Assembly (NCBI GenBank): GCA_031769625.1
Contig: JAUIMM010000213.1
Coordinates: 6,715,501 to 6,779,500, forward strand
Direction of reading: 5' to 3'
DNA: 64,000 nt
From: Taudactylus pleione
Lineage: Eukaryota; Chordata; Amphibia; Anura; Myobatrachidae
The notes under the pieces are model-generated. The model was not told the DNA's origin. It ran no database searches and saw nothing but the letters and a program-made list of their open reading frames with translations. The translations under genes were made by a program, and so were the position numbers. Of the stretch, positions 44,089 to 53,789 are shown piece by piece (within the stretch, counting starts at the first letter, position 1; each line of letters opens with the position of its first letter).

Positions 44089-46245
44089 TTAAGGGTGGGG
44101 ACGCTCCTGTGCAGAAAGGAGAATCCGCCGCCCGAAGGAAGCATCCTGAGAGGCGAAGGTGTCAAACCTGTAATACCTCACGAAGGTATGGACAGAAGAC
44201 CACGTAGCAGCCTTGCAGATCTGAACTGCCGAGGCACCACGTCGAGCTGCCCACGAAGGACCCACAGACCTAGTGGAATGAGCCTTCAGAGAAGGAGGGA
44301 CCGGTAGGCCTTCATGAAGATAAGCTTCAGAAATAGCCATACGGATCCAGGCTGCCAAAGTTTGCTTTGAAGCAGGCCAACCCTTTTTACGGAAGCCAAA
44401 GAGGACAAACAAAGCGTCCGACTTCCTAAACGAAGAAGTGCGGTCAACATAAGTCCTTAAGGCCCGCACAACATCCAAAGAGGCCTCACCCACGGAAAGA
44501 CCCGGTGAGTTAAAGGCCGGAACAACTATTTCCTCGTTAATATGAAACTGGGAAACAACTTTGGGAAGAAACTTGGGCTGAGTGCGGAGTACTGCCCTGT
44601 TCCCATGAAAAACCAAGAAAGGGGGTCTACAAGAAAGAGCCCCTAACTCAGAAACACGTCTGGCCGAAGCAATAGCCAGAAGGAAAACAGTCTTAGCTGT
44701 TAGCCATTTAAGATCCACTGAGCCCAGTGGTTCAAACGGCGGTCCTTGGAGAGCCCTCAGGACCACAGCCAAATCCCAAGGCGCCACAGGTGGAACAAAG
44801 GGCGGCTGAATGCGGAGAACACCCTGCATAAAGGTGCGCACATCCGGGATTGTAGCAATCCTACGGTGAAACCAGACACATAGGGCCGAAACCTGTACCT
44901 TCAAAGAAGCAAGGCGAAGCCCATGATCTAGTCCCGCTTGCAGGAAGGCGAGAATCCGAGACAGACGAAACTCCCGCGGTGCATAACCTCTCGGTCGACA
45001 CCACTGGAAGAACGTATGCCACACGCGACGGTATATCCTCGCGGAAGACGGTTTCCGAGCTCGCAACATGGTACGCACCACAGAGCTGGAAAACCCCCGG
45101 GACCTCAGCATGGCCGTCTCAACAGCCACGCCGTCAAAGACAGCCGAGTCAGGTCCGGGTGAAGGCAAGGACCCTGAGACAGAAGGTCCGGTCGTAGCGG
45201 CAACCGCAGAGGAATGTCCACGGACAGACCCTGAAGAGTCCAATAAGGCTCCAAGATGCAGAATCCTCCGAGACGGGATTAGAGTGGACTTCTGCCAGTT
45301 GATTAGCCAGCCGTGCCGTTGCAGCAGTGCAATGGTCAGGTCCAAGTGGCGTAACAGGAGCTCTGGAGATCCTGCCACCAATAACAGGTCGTCCAAATAC
45401 GGCAACATGCGGACTCCCTGCAGCCGCAGAGAAGCCGCCATGACCGCCATCACCTTGGTGAAAACACGTGGTGCTGTTGCCAGGCCAAAAGGTAACGCCC
45501 GAAACTGGAAGTGGTCGCTGCTGATTGCAAACCTGAGGAACTGTTGATGGCGCCAAAGAATAGGGACATGCAGGTAAGCGTCCTGTATGTCCAATGACAC
45601 CAAGTAGTCCCCAGGTTCCAGCGCCAGAATGATGGACCGTAGGGTCTCCATCCGAAACTTCGGGACCCGCAAAGACTTGTTGAGTGCTTTGAGGTTGAGA
45701 ATCGGACGATATGACCCATTGGGTTTCTGTACCAAAAATAGATTTGAGTAGAAACCCTGGCCCCTCTGGGAGAATGGAACCGCCACTATAACTCCAGCCT
45801 GGAGCATAGTGTGCAATACCTTCCGCAGCTCCGTAGCCTTGTTCCGGTCTGATGGGAGACCCGTGGTGAAGAAGCGAGCCGGGGGTCTGTGCCGGAAGGA
45901 GAGGGCGTATCCGTGAGAAACCACCTCCAGAACCCAAGTGTCTGTCGTAGTGGTCGACCAACACTGGGCGAACTGTAGCAGGCGGCCTCCCACCCTGGGA
46001 TCCCCCAAAGGGAGGCCCGGACCGTCAGGCCGCAGGCTTGTCATCTGGCTTGGGGGCCGGACGTCTGGTACTCCATGCCTGCTTCCGGGGCTTGACCGAT
46101 TTCTTAGGGCCAGCCTGTCGAGGAAACGACTGTGGTTTGGGCCTGCCCTGGGCCCTAGATGACCGAAAGGACGATGGTCCCGAACCAGAAGGAGCAGCGG
46201 CCGACGGGAGACAGGCAGATTTGGCTGCCGCCAGCGTGGCCACAA
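44089..46245 (-). CDS. DIRS 2 reverse transcriptase / tyrosine recombinase polyprotein (RNase H missing)
   Basis: 718 codons without a stop. The residues before about 110 overlap the gag frame, so translation probably starts downstream of 46245. RT: SLDIQDAYLHVP (first Asp, residue 219), FRALPFGLATAPRVFTK (248-264), LPYLDDLLLVA (YLDD, 283-286), thumb with NWQKS and LHLGALLDSSG (to 340). An RNase H domain of about 200 residues should follow; instead about 45 unassigned residues lead straight into the recombinase, which starts near GFSSSVVRTMLRARKPS (384). Recombinase catalytic residues are present: Arg in ASARRVSEL (529/530), HSTR (656-659), and Tyr in FVRYYRFD (691 or 692). RT copies the RNA; the recombinase would insert a circular DNA intermediate. 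The frame is open, but the missing RNase H makes autonomous activity unlikely. Confidence 0.88.
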   Translation of the reverse strand: MWPRWRQPNLPVSRRPLLLLVRDHRPFGHLGPRAGPNHSRFLDRLALRNRSSPGSRHGVPDVRPPSQMTSLRPDGPGLPLGDPRVGGRLLQFAQCWSTTTTDTWVLEVVSHGYALSFRHRPPARFFTTGLPSDRNKATELRKVLHTMLQAGVIVAVPFSQRGQGFYSNLFLVQKPNGSYRPILNLKALNKSLRVPKFRMETLRSIILALEPGDYLVSLDIQDAYLHVPILWRHQQFLRFAISSDHFQFRALPFGLATAPRVFTKVMAVMAASLRLQGVRMLPYLDDLLLVAGSPELLLRHLDLTIALLQRHGWLINWQKSTLIPSRRILHLGALLDSSGSVRGHSSAVAATTGPSVSGSLPSPGPDSAVFDGVAVETAMLRSRGFSSSVVRTMLRARKPSSARIYRRVWHTFFQWCRPRGYAPREFRLSRILAFLQAGLDHGLRLASLKVQVSALCVWFHRRIATIPDVRTFMQGVLRIQPPFVPPVAPWDLAVVLRALQGPPFEPLGSVDLKWLTAKTVFLLAIASARRVSELGALSCRPPFLVFHGNRAVLRTQPKFLPKVVSQFHINEEIVVPAFNSPGLSVGEASLDVVRALRTYVDRTSSFRKSDALFVLFGFRKKGWPASKQTLAAWIRMAISEAYLHEGLPVPPSLKAHSTRSVGPSWAARRGASAVQICKAATWSSVHTFVRYYRFDTFASQDASFGRRILLSAQERPHP

Positions 46246-47485
46246 TCTTATCCAGATCCGGACCGAAGAGAACTTCTCCGGTAAACGGCAACGCTTCCAG
46301 ACCTTTCTTGGAATCTGCGTCCGCCTTCCAGGATCGCAGCCACAAGGTGCGACGAGCAGCTACCGCTGCTGAAGAAATTCTAGACACCAGAGTACTAATG
46401 TCTAGAGCCGCCTCGTTGATGTAGGTGGCCGAATCATGGAGATTGCCAATCAACTCCGCCTGATCGGCCGGACAGTCGGATTCAAAAGAAGCCTCTAATG
46501 AATCCGCCCAGCGCTCCATCGCTCTGGCAACCCAGCAAATGGCCATAGCCGGCCGTGCTGCCCCCCCTGCAAGGGAATAAGCGGACTTCAGGCAGATTTC
46601 TACCTTGCGGTCCGTAGCATCCTTAAGGGAGGACATGGATGGCATCGGCAATGTGGCACTACGGACAAGACGGGTCACGTGAGAATCCACCTGTGGAGGG
46701 GATTCCCACTTCGCAAAATAATTATCCGCGAACGGATAAGCCACCGCCAGGCGTCTCTGCGGCTGGTATCTTTTGCCAGGTTGTTTCCACGCCTCCTCTA
46801 AATGGTCCACCAACTGACCCGAAAGAGGAAAGACTGTGGCATCGCCCTTCACATCTTTGAAAAAGGCATACTTAGATTTAGCCGCTGGGGGAACTTCGTC
46901 CTCAATCACCAAGGCTGTGCGGACCGCCCGAATAAGTCCAGGAATATATACTTTGGACTTAGCATCAGCGTCCTTAGTATGGAGAGGTTCCTGATCGTAA
47001 GGATCTAGAATCTCCCCATCATCAGACGTCCCTTCGTCATCCTCATAAGGAGCGGACAGAGACGCCACCGGCCTTTTATGAGACCGCATCACAGACTCCC
47101 CTTGCAACACATCCGACAAGTGCTGTACAGAACTCGTCAGGGAGTTAACCCACGCTGGCTCCTGAGAACCCGGGAGCGGGGAAATAGGGAGACTGTGGGG
47201 TACCACCAATTGTCGTGGGAACCCCTGCATGGGTGACGACACCACAGACTGCTGGGACAAACCCATCGGAGTAAACGCGGGCTGCGGAGCTAACTGGCCC
47301 ACTAAAGCTGTTAACGCCTGAGCGAAACAAGCCCAGGGCGGCTCCTGTACCGGTGCTGTAACCGTAATAGGCCGCGCCATGGACAAACACTGCCGGCAAA
47401 GGCCCTCCGCGCTACCCTCCCCCTCCGCTAACGGTACTTTGCACGTGGTACACTGTAGCCGGAGGGGAAAATCACTTTCAGACAT
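46025..47485 (-). CDS. DIRS 2 gag-like protein
   Basis: 486 codons from ATG at 47485, uninterrupted. Near the N-terminus, two CxxC pairs (Cys12/15 and Cys30/33: CTTC and CRQC) form a likely zinc-binding knuckle. The middle is acidic (YEDDEGTSDDGEILDPYDQE, about 145-165); an Ala-rich helical region with SWKADADSK follows. The C-terminus is basic and Ser/Pro/Arg-rich (from about 430), suited to nucleic-acid binding. Its last 220 bases overlap the pol frame. The role is inferred from position and composition: structural packaging of element RNA. A decayed homologue lies at 29560-29900. The intact frame marks this as a recent insertion. Confidence 0.85.
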   Translation of the reverse strand: MSESDFPLRLQCTTCKVPLAEGEGSAEGLCRQCLSMARPITVTAPVQEPPWACFAQALTALVGQLAPQPAFTPMGLSQQSVVSSPMQGFPRQLVVPHSLPISPLPGSQEPAWVNSLTSSVQHLSDVLQGESVMRSHKRPVASLSAPYEDDEGTSDDGEILDPYDQEPLHTKDADAKSKVYIPGLIRAVRTALVIEDEVPPAAKSKYAFFKDVKGDATVFPLSGQLVDHLEEAWKQPGKRYQPQRRLAVAYPFADNYFAKWESPPQVDSHVTRLVRSATLPMPSMSSLKDATDRKVEICLKSAYSLAGGAARPAMAICWVARAMERWADSLEASFESDCPADQAELIGNLHDSATYINEAALDISTLVSRISSAAVAARRTLWLRSWKADADSKKGLEALPFTGEVLFGPDLDKIVATLAAAKSACLPSAAAPSGSGPSSFRSSRAQGRPKPQSFPRQAGPKKSVKPRKQAWSTRRPAPKPDDKPAA

Positions 47486-48423
47486 GATGGCACCACGTAT
47501 GTGACCTCTCTCACCAATTAAGTATTAAATAGGCGAGAGACCACCCTGCAGCACCGCACCGCAAGGGCTTTAGCAGAAAGAACAGGGACAGTAATAAAGC
47601 TGACAGTTTAGAGAAGAAAAGATTACAGGCAGCAGCGCTAGCACAGTCACATACAATGCAGAAAAATAACAATTCCTGCACTAACAGCGCTGATCACTCA
47701 ACTACACAGACACAGGGCCTGGTAGGACACAGCGCTGCATACACAGACCTGACCACAGCGGAGGAGAGGTATGCGGGGGGACCCAGACCACGATGCTTCC
47801 GTCCAGCGCTTCCAGCAGCGTTCACCATGCGTTCTGGAGAAGATGGCCACCGAGGAGCAGAGAGGAGGCTGGCCTGGGGGAGGAGCGCTGCCACAGGACC
47901 AGTCGGCAGCATGCAGAGAGGGCTGTGTGCAGCGGGGGAGGCGCCGGCTGTGAGACAGGGAAGGCGCGCTCCCCTGGCATGCATTTAACCCCTGGGACGC
48001 CGCAGCGCTACCGCTCTGCTGCGGTCCGCTGTCCCAGGGGGTAGTGGAAGCGCAGGTTGGTCGCCTGGCTCCACGCTGCAGCCAGTCCCCAGGGAGCCCC
48101 CTGCCTGGGGACTTAGGACCATGTGATCAGCGGGGACCCACAGCGGGACCCCGCTGCTTACCTCTGTCCCCCTTGAATCCGGCCATGGTCCGGAGCATCT
48201 GGGGTCACCGCTAGCTGTGACCCCAGACGCCCACCAGCATCCCCGGATCAGTACCGGCGTTCTGGTACCGGCGGGGTGTAGGGAAGACAGCATGGACGTC
48301 AGGACTGACTGTCCATGCTGTTCATCCAGTTGTGCAGCCACAGCTGCATGAAGAATAAGCTTCAGGGGCTCTTCTAGCCCCCACTCCAACAGGTGCACCC
48401 GACTCCGGCCGGGCACCAAACTA
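47486..48423 (-). other. DIRS 2 5' leader
   Basis: GC- and CpG-rich (about 47690-48420), with overlapping open frames on both strands that share no motif with known proteins. Expected to hold the element promoter, but I cannot point to a specific one. Confidence 0.55.
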
Positions 48424-48575
48424 AACTGAGGTGCCTTGGCCCGGGGGCGGGGTATAGGAGGGGGACCTAGTGCATCCTGGGAGGCTGAAAGCTTAACTCT
48501 TTGGTGCCCTGCGACTGACGTCACACCTATACCCCAAGGTATCCTGTGGATACCCTATGGACCCTGAAGTAGAAA
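48424..48575. repeat. DIRS 2 terminal repeat (5' side of element)
   Basis: Complement of 43660-43808, from aactgaggtgccttggccc to tggaccctgaagtag. Confidence 0.85.
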
Positions 48576-49310
48576 CATGCATTTCTCAGATGATCTTCAT
48601 TAGAATGGTCCATTAGTTTAAAAAAAAAAAAAAAAAAAAAGTCCTCACTATTTGTAATCCATTATACTAATCTACCCAAAGCTCTGCGGATACAAAATGA
48701 TACACCTATTCTTGTGCTTGGAGAGAATCCTATGACTACACCACCTGTTACATAAAGTACTGCTTTCTCACATCACCCACACTTCTTCTGTGCATGCTGC
48801 AGAATGGTGATCATATTATTTAACAGTTCGCCACCCTCTATGTTGCATTCTACTGGGAGGCCAGGCTTCTGCATCCCAGTTGACAGATTGTCATAGCGAC
48901 TAAAAAAAAAAAAAGTGGGTGTACTCCAGCAATTGGAATGCATCACCCCCTTTATCTGGAGCTTTCCACTCAGTACATGACAACCTGCACTTAACTGCAA
49001 TGCACAGGAACCATTGTAATCTGTTCCCAGCTTGCACAAACAGCATTTCAGAACACTGTGCCATTACTGCACCCAAAACAATAAGACATCCAAAAACAAA
49101 ATGAAAAAAAATAAATAAAAAAGTAGCCTCATAATATGGTTTCTATTTGCCAAGTGTGCCTCTGGTCGCATTAATTGTGCGACCAAAATAGTTCCTGTAT
49201 GGTCTGAACTGCTTGAGCTCACCATGGCTTCAATCTATAAAACATTAAATATAAAAGTATAAGACAGATGTACTGTAACACAATCATCCTTGTAAAACCT
49301 ACAAGGCAAT
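48576..49310. other. Unassigned, with A-runs
   Basis: A-runs near 48619-48640 and 48902-48914. No gene signal. Confidence 0.4.
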
Positions 49311-49581
49311 GGGAGCAATTCAATTCAATGCGCTGTTTGGGCGGGGGCTAAGGATTTCTTCTCGCAACCCCCTGGATATGTGAAGAGAAATCCGACCAAA
49401 GTGCTGGGCACGCAGCTGTTTTCCTGCTTAGCGCGACGCTAAGTCACACACCCAGCACTTTGGTCAGAGAATGCTGGTTAACACATAACCGGCATTCTCC
49501 AACCACACAGCGCACCGAATTTAATAGCTCCAGGAGCTTGCTCCCGGCGCTATTCAATTTGCGTTGAATTGAATCGCCCCC
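49311..49581. mobile_element. MITE, GGGC..ATTCAATT group, with AAT duplication
   Basis: Left gggagcaattcaattcaatg, right ttgaattgaatcgccccc, AAT on both sides. Core shared with 18409 and 57407. Confidence 0.8.
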
Positions 49582-50059
49582 AATAAGCTTGATAGGAGCC
49601 ACCTAGGCTAAATCGGTAAAGAAGCAGGTGAAAACAGACATGCACACAAACTAATGTTCTAGCTCTGTCACGTGAAGGTGTTGGTTGGGGAATGCACCAG
49701 TACACTTCAGTAGATGGTAGGCTTGTGGCTATTGAATGTCGCTAGGAATGACCGGACAGGATACAGTGACCGGAATGGTCCACCGAAACGGCAGTCGGGC
49801 CTCTGCTACTTGTGGTGTTCTCTCTGCACCACGCAATTGATAAGTATCATGCCGCTGCTTGCTTGCTGCTCATTGTGCAATGTGTGTGTTACTATGATGG
49901 ATTATTTTAACACACTTTGGATTATTATTGAATGGCAGTGTGCTGGTCTCCTCCTTTGGCTCTTTGTAGCCCGATTCAAACTGTGTGTAATATACATAAA
50001 TTATATAACATACACACAAAGGCTGATTGAAAAGAAACAAGACTGCCTCTCTTTTTATG
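49582..50059. other. No recognisable feature
   Basis: Unassigned. The 125-codon frame at 49714-50091 looks accidental. Confidence 0.4.
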
Positions 50060-50690
50060 TCCTATTGGTAGGTGTGGCAACGCTGTGCTGATTATTGTGA
50101 AGCTCATACATCGATTTGTCTGAACCTGCGGTTGGACTGCAGTAGTTTTCTTTGTTTGGTCACAGTGAGTGGAAGATCTTCGTACATTTCGTCATGGTGG
50201 ATGAGGATGACGTGTGAGAGATTACGTCAGAGATGTGCGATTGAATTTTGAGTTCAACTTGGAAAAAGCGGAAATGAAACTCACGAAAGGTTACGGCAAG
50301 CATACGGTGGAGAGACAATTAGCCGTGCTGCAGTATTTCGGTGGTGGAAGCACTTCAAAGAGGGTAATACGTGCGTGACTAACCACGTTCTGGGACACCA
50401 TCCACCGCAGTTACAGATGCCAAATTGCCAAACAACATTGTTAACGTCCCGCAAACTTTCGGCTTCACTTGGCATCTTATTCGAACGGGTTCAGCATATT
50501 GTGACAAAGGAACTGAAAACACATCACCGTTCGAATGTCAGAGGGAATACCCGATTTCCTGACAGATTGTGACGTGTGACTAATCATTAAATTGCCAAGT
50601 GACGTGGAGAGTTTGCATAAAGATAACCTGGTCATTTTGCAACATCTCCGTCGTCTATTCACCCGCCGGTAATCGTTCACCGCAAAATTT
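50060..50690 (+). mobile_element. Mariner-family transposon relic
   Basis: Defined by the transposase fragment it contains. The inverted ends could not be identified; tggcaacgctgtgctg at 50076 may be near the left end. Confidence 0.6.
50240..50572 (+). pseudogene. Mariner transposase N-terminal fragment
   Basis: Frame starting at 50240 reads VQLGKSGNETHERLRQAYGG, then ETISRAAVFRWWKHFKEG, a mariner helix-turn-helix arrangement (linker, then R-x-x-V-F-x-W-x-x-x-F-K-x-G). A stop lies at 50249. A second unit, KLSASLGILFERVQHIVTKEL (about 50450-50515), matches the second helix-turn-helix where mariners read R-L-x-I-x-x-I-A-x-x-L-G-I-S-x-x-x-V-x-x-I-x. The catalytic DD34D part is absent, and the ORF stops at 50572. 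A fossil without activity. Confidence 0.75.
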
Positions 50691-50739
50691 CCAACTCGCG
50701 GGACACTGCAGCCCTCAGGTGCAGAAGGCTCAGGGCAGT

Positions 50740-50806
50740 CTGTTTTAGCAGGGTGCTGCTAAAAGGGTAACTTTTACAATTGGGTAGGCATGGCACCCCG
50801 CTAAAA
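50740..50806. repeat. Hairpin, tgttttagc arms
   Basis: ctgttttagcagggtgc and its near-complement ggcaccccgctaaaacag, spacer about 28 bases. Confidence 0.7.
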
Positions 50807-50849
50807 CAGCCTAACGGGAACACTAAATGGACAGATGTACAGATGTCAG

Positions 50850-50931
50850 GTGTCAACGTTTCAGCGACAGAGCGCTTTTATCAAGACATATGTGTCTTGA
50901 TAAAAGCGCTCAGTCGCTGAAACGTTGACAC
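50850..50931. repeat. Near-perfect 39-bp-arm hairpin
   Basis: Arms gtgtcaacgtttcagcga... (50850-50888) and its complement (50893-50931) with about one mismatch and a very short loop. Each arm ends at cttgataaaagcgctc. The order cttga-stem-cgaaacgttg resembles the head of the retroposon at 21729-22377. Confidence 0.85.
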
Positions 50932-51316
50932 TGTCTTGGTGTGCGGTTTGTTTTGAGAATATCAGTCTGGGAGTGCCATCCGTTCATCTCTATAGATTCA
51001 TTTCATCAGAAGCACCTGTCCACGTGAGAACTATACCTTTATTTTTATTTTTTTATTATAAAGCCTGACGAAAGATTCAATTCTGAAATGTTGGCAACCT
51101 CTGCTCCATATTTTCATATACATTATGCCTGACAGCCGCCTTAATTTACCTGTTTTTATACACATATGAACCCTATGTTATTAATGTATAATGTAAACAG
51201 CTAGTTATGATCTCAAGTAATGCTAAAAATTGAATGCTATCAAAGTCTAAAAACGTTTTTGTTTTTTTTAGTATAGAAGGCTCATGAACTTGTGCACTAT
51301 CAATCATATATTGATA
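50932..51316. other. Unassigned, with another 'cctgacgaaag...gaaatgttgg' motif
   Basis: 51063-51094 repeats the logic of the head motif of the neighbouring hairpin (cctgacgaaag, then ctgaaatgttgg). Otherwise non-coding. Confidence 0.4.
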
Positions 51317-51510
51317 GGGGCCGATTCAATTCAGCGAGAGTTGAATAGCACAGGGATGTTGGTCCGGCTATTCAATTCCTTGCGCTGTTTAGTATGACAG
51401 TTTACCGGAAAACAGCCTCGTGGCCGGCACTTCAGTCAGTTTTCTCCTCACACCCACAGGAGGATGCGAGAAGAATCAGTTAATCGCCCTAACAGCGTGC
51501 TGATTTGTCA
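51317..51510. mobile_element. MITE fragment, GGGC..ATTCAATT group
   Basis: Starts ggggccgattcaattcagcg, with tttctcctcacacccacagg. The right end decays near gctgatttgtcaat. Confidence 0.5.
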
Positions 51511-51659
51511 ATAAAGGCCTGTGACACTTATGAAATGCTTGTAATTTTACATCAGTATACCATAGTAACATCTGACAAAAGACTAAAAACACTGAATAAG
51601 CAAACTTTATGAAAACCAATACTTTTGTCATTCTCAAAACTTGGGGCCATGGCTGTAGA

Positions 51660-53130
51660 TTTTAGTTATACCCTTTTGAGGCATGGCCAAACTACCCGAC
51701 ACTTGTTAATGTCTGAAAGGCACCAACCCAGGATCACAGTCCCAGGACCAGGGGTTTTTTTTGTCCCGGGTACACAACAAAGGTTAAGGGCCGTATTCAA
51801 TTAGTTTTGCATGCTGGACCTTTCGCCTAGATCGCGTATTTTAGCTGCGGAAACTTATCGTGCGCGTCCCCGCTATTTGCTCTATTAAATTCCAAAAGAC
51901 GCGAAAACTGCGACACGCAAAGTCAGAATCTGGGAAATCAGCCTGAACCGCCCAAAAAGATGCAGAAACTTTGCGGATCAATGTAGTAGTACCCAATTAG
52001 TCCTATTAAAACGGTTTGGGGTACTTAAGTTCACACAATTGCCAGCAGTTAAGCGCTTATGCACAAGTGGTGAAGAATGGCATAAAGCAGTAGTTTGGGG
52101 GGAAAATAAGTAGTCCTGTCAAATTTGGGGTACCTGAAAATGGGTGCTAGCATCTTTTAATGTGTCTAAAGTACAATTTTAATAAATGCAAATTTCCACC
52201 CTCATAAAAACACCTGCAACGAAAAAAACACTTCACCCCTTCTTAGTGCACCCCTAGAACCTTACTTTGCTAGTTTGTGAACTTGTCCCCCCACATTGTG
52301 CTTTTTCGCCCCCAAATTCAAAGTAATTTTTGGGGTGTTAAGTTTTCAGCATTTTTATGATGCAATTGTCCATTGGGGGGCTGTCCTAAGGGTTCTGAGT
52401 GATTTCCCCACCATTGTACCCCAAAACAAAAATGTTGCACTTTTCTCCTGCTAGTCAGAGGCGAATCTTTTTTGCTTAATACATTTCATTGACTTTCCGC
52501 GTACCTGAAATACGGATGGAATTGAATACAGAGATAAGTTTCAGACAGGTGAAAAGTCGCAATCGGCGATACTTTTTTCCCGATGTCGGGTTTTCACTTC
52601 TAATTGAATACGGCTTTAAGTCTGAAGTGTGCAACCTGGGATTTTACTCCCGGGTCACACCTAGAAGCGTCCGATTGGCTGTTCGGGGCTGCCTGTATGT
52701 GGCAAGGCGCCCTACTACAATAACAAAAGAAACAGACATCGCTGGATCTGGGGAGAGAAGTCAGTGGTTAGACAGCCCTTATAACAAGAAGTGAAGACAG
52801 AGTACCTGATGGATTGGAAAGAGGTGTCCAGTCTGTGCTTCAGAGATGCTACCAATTGTTGTGAGGTCTGGTGGCTAGAGAAGGGGTGTGTATTTGCGTG
52901 AGTGTGTATGACATGTACGTATGCGTATGGAGTATAACATGACAACAGTCTGGCAGCCCTGGCTATTAGAATGCCAGAGCAGACCTGGCTTATGTCTGAA
53001 AGGGGTCGACCTGGGAATTTACTCAGTCTCAGGTGTAATGTGAAAGGGGGTCTCGAGCAAAAGCCCAGATTTTTGAGGAGATGAAAAACCAGGATCTGAG
53101 CAGGGAAATTCCCAGGTTATATGTCTGAAA
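51660..53130. mobile_element. acccgggt-family element, split
   Basis: Outer parts share cagacat/gtctgaaagg and cccaggatc..cccgggta text with their complements at 52990-53130. A second element (51788-52615) occupies the centre. Boundaries are approximate. Confidence 0.4.
51788..52615 (+). mobile_element. Non-autonomous transposon, GGGCCGTATTCAATTAG, full copy with TTAA flanks
   Basis: Ends gggccgtattcaattag and the complement of agccgtattcaattag; TTAA at 51784-51787 and 52616-52619. Full-length reference for the copies at 8532-9983 and 13240-13612. No maintained ORF. Confidence 0.7.
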
Positions 53131-53785
53131 GTGGTGTAAGTGGCTAATGGATACTATCATTGACATTTTATGGTAAACACCACTACAAATAATGCAGTGA
53201 ACAGTGCTTAAAAAGTCAAAATAGAACAAAGCTAAATATACTGTATGTATATTAACTCAGGCAGGGGAAAAGAAGAAGTCTGATGGACAACATGTATCCA
53301 GACACACCATTGGCTGTAAAATAGAGCAGGTGTCAATGAACGCAATTTAATAATTACTTCAAAACATGTTTTGTTTTTGTAATTTAAAAGGTGTTTTTAT
53401 CTAAAATTATGTACTGCAGATGTATAAAATTTACCAGAAGTGGGGTAGAGGATACATTGAACCCAATTAACTTACACATCTACATCGGATTAATATGGTA
53501 GCAAAAAAGGGTGCTGTACACTGACAGCGCTGCACAAATACAAGAGTATAGATTATTGTACAAAAGTATCTCTTTTTTGAAAAGTCAAACGTAAAGTGGC
53601 ATAAAAAGGTAAATGCATAGTGAAGATACCATACTATAAAGGGGAAGAGAGGTACAGGCTACAACTCCCCTTGGGCCTGATGCACCTTTCACAGCAGGAA
53701 GGACAGAGATGATAAAAAATAAAAAAAAAATAGGGGGAGGGCCTCTTATTATGACAGTGAACCCAATCTGCAAACAGGGCTAACA
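53131..53785. other. No recognisable feature
   Basis: AT-rich, unassigned. Confidence 0.4.
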
Positions 53786-53789
53786 GGCG

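Larger units (their letters stand above)
43620..48575 (-). mobile_element. DIRS-type retrotransposon 2, young
   Basis: Inverted terminal repeats at 43620-43808 and 48424-48575 are nearly identical (shared gcatcctgggaggctgaaag). The internal complementary region is at 43956-44068. The minus strand encodes a gag-like protein, then an overlapping frame with RT and tyrosine recombinase. There are no LTRs, integrase or target duplication, as in all DIRS elements. I found no methyltransferase ORF. Confidence 0.93.

Noticed and set aside
45149..45964. Second long minus-strand frame (271 codons) overlapping the DIRS 2 RT
   Set aside because: Mostly a shadow of the RT frame; it has no RT, RNase H or recombinase motif of its own, though its end may reflect a frame change near the deletion scar.
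47656..48524. Several frames of 80-180 codons in the DIRS 2 leader
   Set aside because: GC-rich leader with open frames on both strands, no motifs, and no counterpart in DIRS 1. I also looked there for a DIRS methyltransferase and saw none.
49714..50091. 125-codon plus-strand frame just before the mariner relic
   Set aside because: Its frame does not continue into the transposase-like reading and shows no transposase motif.
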